Assembly: GCA_900095095.1 (NCBI GenBank)
Contig: FMBT01000112.1
Span: 1 to 20,991, forward strand
Length of the DNA stretch: 20,991 nt
Direction: 5' to 3'
Source of the DNA: Fragilariopsis cylindrus CCMP1102
Taxonomy: Eukaryota; Bacillariophyta; Bacillariophyceae; Bacillariales; Bacillariaceae
Shown here: piece by piece, positions 8,544 to 16,590 of the stretch
How positions within the stretch are numbered: position 1 is the first letter of the stretch
How the letters are laid out: the number at the start of each line of letters is the position of its first letter
Made by a program: the position numbers and the translations under genes
The notes under the pieces: generated by a model
Seen by the model: the letters and a program-made list of their open reading frames with translations, nothing else
Told to the model about the DNA's origin: nothing
The model's database searches: none

Positions 8544-11500
8544 TTCTATATTAAAACTTAACCTTCGTGGTAATAATAACAATAATAATGAAGAAAATAA
8601 AGATGGAAAAGAACAAGAAGCTGCAACATCAGTATTAGTACGAAGTATTAGAAGTAGTAGAAGAAGAAGAAGAAAGAGAAATGAATTCATCTATAAAAAT
8701 CAAAAAACAAATTCGTTTTTTTTATTTCATTCCTTTTTATTATATGTATAATACTGTTACAGCGTCGAAATAGTAATAGTAATGTCAATAATGTCAATAA
8801 CGAAAATGCTGATGCAATACCCATAATACTACTATTCAAAAGAATCATCATTTACGATCATCATCATTATCATCATCATTATCATTATCGTCTACTACTG
8901 CTGCTATTCCAAAAACAAACACAATTACAATTACAAATGAGAACAACACCCCAACAACGTCGACAAGAACGATTACAACGTGAAAAGGAACATCAACAGA
9001 ATACAATTGAAATAATAAGAAAAAAGATGGATATTACGAAAACAATAATAGTATTAGTAGTAAAGAAAATTTGTTACAACAACGAAGTAATTCTTTCATA
9101 CATGATAAAACATTGCAATGGGATACTAGTATTAATAAAAATCGTATTTGGACTTGATGAACATGAAAATGTGAAATGAAATGATGTGGAAATAAATGAA
9201 AAATCAACAATAAAAGAAGAACATCCAACAACAAATATAAATTAGTATTAACAAATTATGGTTATAATAATAACGCTGATGGCGATGGCGATGGTTCATT
9301 CTTATCTGGATCAAATATACTACTACAAATCCATCATTAGATTTAACACGTAGTATCAGAACCACTGAATTATTAGAAGGTATAATTAATCATCGTAATT
9401 TTGATCCCTATTTATGGGAACAAACAATAGTAAACGTCGTCGTTGATATAAATCAGAATGATAAAGTCCAAGAAGAAGATGTCCAAATTAACAACTCAAT
9501 CCATCCAAAAAAAATCATCATCATCGATAATAGCAAAAACAAAAAAGAAACAAAAGGAAGAACAGAAACAGAAAAGAAAGAACAACTACGTATAATGAAA
9601 GAACAAGCAACACAATATTTAGATCCAACTATCCGATATTATGTATTTTTAGATGTGGAACAATGTCCAGAAGGTACGTTAAAATAAAATAAAGATAAGA
9701 TAATACATCGTCGTTTCGACCAAAAAATTCGACGTCCTAATCTACGTAGCGTGTCGGATTTATATTGACTCCGAGACGTGCTGTGTGTGTTGTTGCAGCA
9801 CCTTCTTTCATATATATCTTGGGCCGACTGAAAAGACTGCGCGCGCCGTTTTGGTGCTCGAAAGGCCTTTCGTACTGGGTAGTATCCACTGCTCTGCTCT
9901 GAAATGCGAATATTATTCTCGAATCGATCAATTCGACGTCGATTCGATGTCGACTGACTCGACTGTATTCTTATCTTTTAAATACTCATCTTTCTTCTTT
10001 GTTCGTTTTGCCTTTCTGTCGGAAAACCCTTTTTTCCTTCTTTTCATTTCATTTCATCTCATTTCTTCTCCTTCTTCTTCTTCTTCTTATATATATATAA
10101 GGTAATTGGCCATATTATAATGGTGGATATATTGGTAATACCGATCGTCGATATAATCGTACCTGGGATCGACATTATAAAGAACAAACAACACCAGCCT
10201 GTGTCTTTGTGGGTAATAATCAGGATGCGTCTTGTCCCTATTTACAACGTGCGGTACGTGATAATCTTCTCTTTCAAACACCCGGTATTAATGCAACATT
10301 AGTCGTCTTTGATTGTACGTCCAATGGTCCAAATCCAAATTATCGAAAAGAATACTTAGATGGTAAAAATAATCGTATACCTATATCAATTATCAGTTTA
10401 AGTTCCAATCAACGTACAAATGGTCGTCGTAATAATAGAAAACGTCGTAATATTAAAAAACGTCATCATCGTAATAATAGTAGACGTGATAATAATAGTC
10501 CACGCATATTACCCAATGATCATCATCCTGTCATCATGCTGCTACTACTACTGCAACTGTTGTTAAAAATGAAAATGAAATTATGGTACCCGATATGGGA
10601 TTAGTACCACGTGGTGTTAATACTGTGGATTTATCCTCCCAAGAAATTCAAAATATTGACTCTTGTCAAGATGATTTCATGTCCAGTCACCGTCCAATAT
10701 TATTTAGTTTTGTAGGAAATTTTCGTCATCCCACACGACAAAGTTTATTACAATACCATAATGGTATCGATCAAATTATTTATAATCCATATACTGCAAA
10801 TAATAATAATGCAAATAAGAATAAAGGCAGTAATAATGACAAGAATAAAGTAGAGGAACCGTATGCTATTCAAGAAAATGATGCCTATGTTGTTGTAGAT
10901 TATAATGATGATGACGATTCTACTACTAGTGGTGGTAGTGATGCTGTTGTTACTGGCAATACCGCAGCCGCTGCCGCCGTTGCTGGCAGTAATCGTAGTA
11001 GTAGTAGTAGTGGCAATTCGTTACTGGACACATTTTCTTCATTTTTACGACGACGACGAGTCATTAGTAGTAATAGTAGTAGTAGTAGCAACAGTGAAAA
11101 AGGAAAAGACGAAGACGAAACAGATCAGCATCAGCCAGAGTATCTGAACTATTCGTATACAGAATTATTAAAGAAATCAAAATTTGGATTAGTACCAAGA
11201 GGTAAGTATATAGAAGAGTTTGTTTGTTCATCAAAAGTTTTGTTATTGCGTCAATATAAGGACGAATCATCCTTTTTTTCCGGTTTGATTTTAATTTTGA
11301 TTTTATTGATGTTGTTGTTGTTATTGTTGTTGTTGGTTTCAAATTCTTACCATTGTGATATATCTTCTGCTGCTGTGCCTGCCATCATTATATATATATT
11401 CGTTCTTTCATTCTCATTCTGATTCTGGTTCTGATTCTGATTGATGACGCATAATACGCATATATATACGCCATATACAGGTGATAGTTTATATTCTTAT

Positions 11501-12394
11501 CGATTAATGGAAGTATTATCTGCTGGTTCTATACCTATTATTATTGCAGATGATTGGGTCTTACCATTTCGTAGTACATTAGTTGAATGGGGACGAGGTA
11601 CTAATGATAATATTGGCGGATGTGGTGTCATTATTCCGGAACACGAACTACGACGACAGGCACAAAAGAATGCTACTACTACCGGTAATAATAATAGTAG
11701 TACGAATAATAATAATAATAAGAATAATGTCATTACCGAGTATCTTGATAAAATATCGAATGAAGAACGTTGTCAAATGAGAAAAAAATGTTTCCATGTA
11801 TATGAGACATATATGAAGAATGATACAGGTGTTATAGTAGGAATTATTGAAACATTAGAAAATGAAGTAATAGAAAATGACGAATATTGGTTCGATTCTA
11901 GTTATTATTTCAATAGAAATGGTTATGAGGATGGATATGATTCCACTATATATAATATACAGACAAAATATGAACGATATTATTGGGGTGAATTAGATGT
12001 GACTGTACAAGATGCAGCACGGATACTTGGTTACACTCAACATCTATGGAATCATATTGGTGATTATTCATTATTCTCTGAATCAAGATCTATTACGACG
12101 GAATTTGAATTATTATTTAATGTAGTGGACTATAATGAGTTAACAAAAGAACAATATGAGGCAGCAATACTATTAGGTTATACAACCGAATCAAAATGGA
12201 AATTGGCATCCCAACATATAAAAAATATCATGATATGGAAACAATCCAAAAATGATGATGATGCTGATGTTATTATTACTACTGATCAACAACAGCAACA
12301 ACAACAATATTATGACGACGATGATAATGATAATCAACATAATCAGCACGATGATAAACTACGTTATGATGATGATGATGATGATAGACGGTGA
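8170..12394 (+). CDS. Exostosin-like GT47 glycosyltransferase, frame-broken N-terminal half
   Basis: A split gene with two clear introns. The start (ATG 8170) opens an acidic, Asn/Ser-rich cytosolic tail ending in an Arg cluster. A hydrophobic segment follows in a different frame at about 8710-8758 (FVFFISFLFIICIILL then QRR), which would make a type II membrane protein. The lumenal part reads sensibly only with several frame changes (near 8700-8715, 8815-8837, 8950-8970, 9018-9030, 9180, 9240, 9325). It is then continuous from about 9331 to the donor at 9674, with one more break between 10515 and 10590. The exostosin domain (PF03016) is clear: ILFSFVGNFRHPTRQSL, KSKFGLVPRG at the exon end, then RLMEVLSAGSIPIIIADDW and VLPF after the second intron. 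It would transfer a sugar from a nucleotide sugar in the Golgi; donor and acceptor are not predictable. After the domain come two LGYT-W motifs and an acidic Gln/Asp tail to the TGA at 12394. It is either a decaying gene or sequencing error in low-complexity DNA. Confidence 0.75.
9674..10101 (+). other. Intron 1 of the GT47 gene
   Basis: Donor G|GTACGT after ...CPEG and acceptor ATATAAG|GT, with a long pyrimidine tract at about 10010-10090. Splicing is phase 1: the split codon gives Gly and the frame runs on as NWPYYNGGYIGN. The 428-bp intron contains a locally GC-rich CTGCGCGCGCCG stretch and several spurious short open frames. Confidence 0.8.
11202..11480 (+). other. Intron 2 of the GT47 gene
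   Basis: Donor AGAG|GTAAGT and acceptor ATACAG|GTGATAG. It splits a Gly codon in phase 1 and joins LVPRG to DSLYSYRLMEV, exactly the conserved exostosin core, so both sites are well supported. Length 279 bp. Confidence 0.9.
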
Positions 12395-12926
12395 GTAAAG
12401 TAAACGAACGAAAATGAGTGAGTGAGTGAGTGAATAAGAGGATAGCATTTTGACTAAAAAGGCAGAAACACTAGTAAAACAACTGTGAATCGAATTAATT
12501 TTTCCACCGCTTTTTTTACACGGAATAAAAATGTAAAATAATCAACCACAAATGCGAGTAAAGCACTGTAGTACAATTTCTACCTATGAATTGTAATCAG
12601 CATTATAGTTAAATATAAAAAAGGAAATCCAATACACAAATAGAAATTTATATATGCCCTTATTAAAATTCATTCGTCCGAGGTTCCTACTAAGTTAGTG
12701 GTTAAATATGGTATATATTATTATATGCGGTCATCTATCACCCTAATACATCATCTAAGCACTTTTCGCGCTCTCTTCGCTCAAACTCACCTATGGAATT
12801 TACTTACATTTTACCGTAATGAAATTGCAATTCGATTGATTCATTCATTCTACGATTCGATCTGATTCATATTTACATTAGGATGCTCGGTTTTCTTCTC
12901 CTTAATTTTTGTATCTTTAAGTACAA
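12395..12926. other. Intergenic AT-rich spacer
   Basis: Directly after the GT47 stop the sequence reads GTGAGT, which could also be a splice donor, then (GTGA)n-like repeats. I find no plausible following exon, so I take the TGA as the real end. Nothing else is recognised here. Confidence 0.45.
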
Positions 12927-13277
12927 CGTAAAATACCGAACCGATGCATATTAAGTAATTTGTATCCATAAGTACAACATAAAAAATACCGAACCGATAT
13001 AACTCGTAAGTTACAACATAAAATACCGAACCAATAGTATTAATCCGTAGGATTTGTACGGTCATACAAGAAAATGAAAAACAAGAGTTTTACTCATATA
13101 ATACACACTAAACATAAAATACCGAACCGATATACTACAATCCGTACGCTTTATACGGTCATACATAAAATACCGAACTGATATAAATCATAAGTATAAC
13201 ATAAAATACCGATATATACCACAATCCGTAGAATTTGTACAGTCATACAAGAAAATGGAAAACAAGAGTTTTACTCA
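12927..13277 (+). repeat. Iterated ATAAAATACCGAACCGATAT motif and 55-bp duplicated block
   Basis: Six copies of a roughly 20-bp motif (consensus CATAAAATACCGAACCGATAT) occur at 12927, 12978, 13017, 13113, 13164 and 13200; the last is shortened. A 55-bp block beginning AATCCGTAGGATTTGTACGG at 13042-13096 recurs at 13223-13277 with few changes, 181 bp away. A partial copy lies at about 13138-13165. Just downstream, AATACGCACTA/TAGTGTATT (13279-13301) forms an imperfect hairpin. The array ends about 160 bp before the ATG of the secreted-protein gene, so it may be regulatory, or simply a small satellite. Confidence 0.8.
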
Positions 13278-13370
13278 CAATACGCACTAAAGTAGTGTAT
13301 TGTCCTGTAATAGTGCGTAAAAATTGTAAAATGTATTTACAACAATCTATCTTCTCACAATTTACAATTT

Positions 13371-13406
13371 GATCAACACTCAAACACTCTCAAAAACAAA
13401 CAAAAC
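13371..13406 (+). promoter_or_regulatory. 5'-leader blocks shared with the silaffin-like gene
   Basis: GATCAACACTCAAACAC at 13371 and ACAAACAAAAC at about 13396 lie 69 and about 44 bp before the ATG. Near-identical blocks (GATCAACACAAACACA and ACAAACAAAAC) precede the 16591 gene at 74 and 36 bp. The blocks could be an initiator or a 5'-UTR element. Part of the likeness may reflect general A/C richness of leaders. Confidence 0.4.
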
Positions 13407-13439
13407 AATACTAATAAATCAAATCATTAATCATTAATC

Positions 13440-14495
13440 ATGAAGCTTTCATTAACCTTCCTTGCCCTCGCTGTTGCCACTGTTCAAGCCGATCTAACCA
13501 CAAAATGGAATATTGAATTTGGCACAGCTACTCAAGTGGGAAGTGTATACACTTTCACTTATGATGACATTGGTACTGAGATGGCATTAAGTAACATGAA
13601 ATCTTCAGTGACTCTCGGTGACTGTACAGGAGCTGCCTTTGCCTCAAATGATGCTGGTACTGCAGCTATCACATCTCCAGTTGACGCTATGACAATGACT
13701 TTTGCAGCTAGTACTGATGATACTGGAATGGCCACTGTTGTTGTTGATATGCAAACTAAAATTGCTGCAGCACAAGGTGCTCTGTGGACTGCAGTAGGTC
13801 CAGATGGAGGTGGTACACTAAAATACTGTGTCCGTTATGGTTTATTTGCTGCTGGCGACAATGAAGTTAATTTCTCAGAAACTGTTGTTACATTAACAAT
13901 TACCATGGAGGGTGGGTTTGAAGTTCCATCCTTTGAAGTAGCAGAAAAGGCCAAAACAGAAAGTACACAAGCCCAAGAGTACACAGTCAGTGCTGCCCTT
14001 TGTAGCACCGGAGATGGTACTGATGGAGCCTTCCTACAGGGTTCATTAATTTGTGTTAAGGTATCACCATCTAGTCCTGATGTTGAAGTTACTTCCATCT
14101 CAGAATTCACATGGACTAATGAAAGTACTGAAAATACTGAAGACATTACCACTCAAGCTGCATTACCTATTGCTGGTGGAGATGGTTTATCATCGTACGC
14201 TGGAACGGATGAATTTTCCACTATCCTTTATGCCCAATTTTATGAATCTGGTATTCCAGTTAAAGGTGCCGGTACTGCGAATTTAGGTTTCACTACTGCC
14301 CGCCGTCTTGGTGCAAGTGGTAGTGAAAACAACGGTCGTGTTCTTCAAGAAGTTGATGCTGTACAAGAATTTGAAATTGTTGCTGATATTGTTAGATCGG
14401 ATGATAGTCCAAGTGCATTACAAACTGCTGGTGGTGCAACTGCATCATTTGTTGTTACTATCGTTGGTCTTGTTGGTGCTGTTCTTCTTGCATAG
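13440..14495 (+). CDS. Secreted, probably GPI-anchored cell-surface protein
   Basis: An intact single-exon 351-residue protein of unrecognised family. MKLSLTFLALAVATVQA is a clear signal peptide, with likely cleavage before DLTTKW. The mature part is acidic, rich in Thr, Ala, Ser, Val and Gly, and looks like beta-structured extracellular protein. It has four Cys (in GDCTG, KYCVR, ALCST, LICVK) and N-glycosylation sequons NFS and NES. Near the C-terminus ARRLGASGSENNGRVLQ contains two RXL sites, the type cut in diatom biosilica precursors. The protein ends in SALQTAGGATASFVVTIVGLVGAVLLA-type sequence: small residues, then about 17 hydrophobic residues with no cytosolic tail, which is the pattern of a GPI-attachment signal. 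It probably sits on the plasma membrane or cell wall. Biochemical role unknown. The ATG is supported by the signal peptide and an A/C-rich leader. Confidence 0.85.
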   Translation: MKLSLTFLALAVATVQADLTTKWNIEFGTATQVGSVYTFTYDDIGTEMALSNMKSSVTLGDCTGAAFASNDAGTAAITSPVDAMTMTFAASTDDTGMATVVVDMQTKIAAAQGALWTAVGPDGGGTLKYCVRYGLFAAGDNEVNFSETVVTLTITMEGGFEVPSFEVAEKAKTESTQAQEYTVSAALCSTGDGTDGAFLQGSLICVKVSPSSPDVEVTSISEFTWTNESTENTEDITTQAALPIAGGDGLSSYAGTDEFSTILYAQFYESGIPVKGAGTANLGFTTARRLGASGSENNGRVLQEVDAVQEFEIVADIVRSDDSPSALQTAGGATASFVVTIVGLVGAVLLA

Positions 14496-14617
14496 ACAGC
14501 TATACGATATCAAACTTCAATATATATATAAATCAAGATGAGACAAGACAAACTTGTATAATATTAGTATTATCACAGTAAAACAGTATTATCATATAAT
14601 CTAAATCTTATTAGATC

Positions 14618-14713
14618 AATTCTATTTAACTAAAACGCCTTTCTTATCTTAAATAGAAATTGTTTCATCGAATGAATGAAGAGGAATGAATCTTTATTCC
14701 TCTTCATTCGATG
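14618..14713 (+). terminator. Pair of inverted repeats downstream of the secreted-protein gene
   Basis: The first is CAATTCTATTTAA (14618-14629) against TTAAATAGAAATTG (14649-14662), with one extra base. The second and stronger one has CATCG at 14666 and runs to 14713: the right arm ATTCCTCTTCATTCGATG pairs with the left arm except for a 4-nt AATG bulge. They lie 120-220 bp past the stop, in the likely 3'-end region. A role in transcript end formation is an inference; they could also be remnants of a small inverted-repeat element. Confidence 0.4.
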
Positions 14714-15329
14714 CACATTCAGATAAATTGTTCGTTCATTAATTAGATCGATTCTTTCCTATTGTACGATATTTATTTTGAGAAACTAGTAAAAAGTCTT
14801 TTGATTTGTGAGAAAAGAAATCATTCATTTTATTACTGTGCTGTTTCTCCAATTATATGCTCGAGTTTTGCAAATAATGCTTTCGCAACTGCAAATTACT
14901 TCACCTACACAAAAACACAATTCTTCACCACACGCGATTTCATTCCATTCACACTTCACTTTAACTCAAACCAATATAAAATATCTCGCTTGAAATTCAA
15001 ATCGAAGACCATGTCCGAAATGTTATGACGCGGGCGGGAGAGGAAGGAAAGTAATATAACATTCGAAGATCCGTTGTAATAGTAGTATTGTTACTAGATT
15101 CGAAACTACTATTACAATCACTATTACGTGTACTACTACTACTTCTTTTATTATTCAACAATGAACGACGACGACGACGACGACGACGACGGCGATGACG
15201 ACTTCTCTTTGCAATATTCGTCAGCTTTCGTGATATTACTGGCATCAATAGAATTAGAATTAGAATTCTGACGACTAGTAATAATATGACGACGACGATC
15301 GTTTTATGAGTAGCCGGTTGTTCTTCTTG
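14714..15329. other. Intergenic region with (ACG)n microsatellite
   Basis: A GACGACGAC-type microsatellite lies at about 15166-15200. On the minus strand an open frame from an ATG at 15245 to 14997 encodes an Arg run followed by Ser/Asn-rich sequence. Its composition resembles the low-complexity tails of real genes here, but no domain, splice context or homology supports it, so I do not call it. The rest shows nothing recognisable. Confidence 0.4.
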
Positions 15330-16075
15330 TTATCGTCACTGTTTCTGCCTTTTTAGAGGAGTAATAATCGAATCTAGGCTCGGCTCGAAGAACTAAGCCA
15401 CAGAGTGCCTGGCACCTTTGAGTCTTCGAACTCGATGCGGCGTCGCTTTCAAGGTTCCAGACCAATGGGCCAACATGTCTCCAATATTGCAGACTAGATA
15501 GTCGTCAATCATCTTAATTTCTTTCCAATCTCCATCTACTTCGATCTCTAAACCACCCCGATCAGCCGTGATCATAGTCAAGAACCCGTAATCTGTGTGT
15601 TCGCCAACCCCGAGACCGATAGATTCGTCATCTGATTCAGCTGGAAATTCTGGATAGAATAGTTGACAAAAGATGTAGAAATTGTCCTCGAAGTTATTCA
15701 TCATATTTGAATCGATCGTTAAATCCAGAGATAGAAGAATGCAACTCATAATTAGCCTGGACAGATTCTCCAATTGTTCAATATACGCATTTACGGTCTT
15801 TTCAAACTCGTCATCCAGATACTGATTCTTCCCAGATAGGATCCCGGTCTCGAATTCTTTCTGATAATCTATACATTCGTGCCAGTCCTTCTTTCCTCTG
15901 GTCTGCTCTGATCCGAGTCCGGTCCAATCCCTCCAATTTTGCATGCGTATTGTCTGTTTCTTCTTGATTGGTTTCAAGTAGAAGTCTGTTGTAAGCCGAA
16001 TAATCTTATGGCAGTCGATTGAGTGGCCTGATATGTAGAGAAGAACCCGTATATGTCTCTAGATTTGTGATACTC
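15330..16075 (-). pseudogene. 2OG-Fe(II) oxygenase (isopenicillin-N-synthase-like) remnant
   Basis: The main open stretch (15393-15977) continues upstream without a Met. It includes the N-terminal-domain motif YISGHSIDC near 16000-16035, and GFF of the same motif in another frame at about 16040-16050, so there is a 1-2 nt break. KKKQTIRMQNWRDWTGLG is a strong family block. The double-stranded beta-helix core has the iron ligands: H127 and D129 in GEHTDYGF, and H181 in TPHRV (numbering from 15977). The 2-oxoglutarate-binding RxS is R190-H-S192. Directly after RHSVA a TAG (15393-15395) falls inside a normally conserved hydrophobic strand; FFEPSLDSIITPLK continues in frame beyond it. The first 40 or so residues and the far C-terminus are missing. 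It would have hydroxylated or oxidised a small molecule; substrate unknown. It is a decayed copy, unless the stop and frameshift are sequence errors. Confidence 0.75.
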
Positions 16076-16097
16076 CGCGGGAAAAAACGTCTGTATT

Positions 16098-16334
16098 ATT
16101 TTTCGCTCGATCGAAAGGTTGTTCCGAATACCGTTACATCTCTTAATTATTCTTGAATGATATTTAAATTTTATTTTCGCTCGATCGAAAGGTTAGTTGT
16201 TCCGAATACCGTTACATCTCTTAATTATTCTTGAACGTGATGATATTTAAATTTTATTTTCGCTCGATCGAAAGGTTGTTCCGAATACCGTTACATCTCT
16301 TAATTATTCTTGGACGTGATGATATTTAAATTTC
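16098..16334. repeat. Three tandem copies of a 74-83 bp repeat
   Basis: Units begin TTTCGCTCGATCGAAAGG at 16101, 16175 and 16258, followed by GTTCCGAATACCGTTACATC and an AT-rich tail ending GATATTTAAA. The second copy has AGTT inserted after GGTT, and copies 2 and 3 have GTGAT added. The core TTTCG...CGAAA around CGATCG is an inverted repeat. A shortened echo (GATCGAAAGGTTCCGAGTA) follows at 16378. The array lies between the truncated oxygenase (-) and the silaffin-like gene (+), in what would be a shared upstream region. Confidence 0.9.
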
Positions 16335-16421
16335 AGCGATGATTGATTCGATCTAATAATCGTATCAAAGTAGTATGATCGAAAGGTTCCGAGTAAATTG
16401 GTACGATCAAAACGGTCGAAG

Positions 16422-16483
16422 CATCTGTTCTTTATCAACAGATGAAACAAAAGTCTTTTGATTACAAGCTAAGCATGAGCTTG
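16422..16483 (+). promoter_or_regulatory. Two perfect hairpins upstream of the silaffin-like gene
   Basis: CATCTGTT (16422-16429) pairs with AACAGATG (16437-16444) over a 7-nt loop. CAAGCT (16465-16470) pairs with AGCTTG (16478-16483), also over a 7-nt loop. They lie about 110-170 bp before the ATG. They may be dyad binding sites or RNA hairpins if transcription starts upstream. Confidence 0.4.
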
Positions 16484-16516
16484 ATGATTAATAATGTTCC
16501 CATAAATCTCACTTTC

Positions 16517-16565
16517 GATCAACACAAACACATTGCTAACGATTACCTTACTATACAAACAAAAC
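16517..16565 (+). promoter_or_regulatory. 5'-leader blocks shared with the secreted-protein gene
   Basis: GATCAACACAAACACA at 16517 and ACAAACAAAAC at 16555 match the blocks at 13371 and about 13396 in order and roughly in distance to the start codon. They could be a common initiator/5'-UTR module. Confidence 0.4.
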
Positions 16566-16590
16566 TACATCTCTCGTCGTTATTGTCATC

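Noticed and set aside
9737..10105. Open frames on both strands within 9737-10105
   Set aside because: They fall inside GT47 intron 1, whose splice sites are supported by the continuous protein on either side.
12387..12400. GTGAGT right at the GT47 stop codon as a possible splice donor to a further exon
   Set aside because: No acceptor with conserved coding sequence is visible downstream; the tail is already low-complexity acidic sequence.
12927..13277. CRISPR-like reading of the iterated ACCGAACCGA motif
   Set aside because: Spacers vary from about 17 to 75 bp, repeats are degenerate, there are no cas genes, and the context is eukaryotic.
14762..15028. 88-codon open frame after the surface-protein gene
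   Set aside because: No domain, signal or splice context is seen, and its AT-rich composition is like the surrounding spacer.
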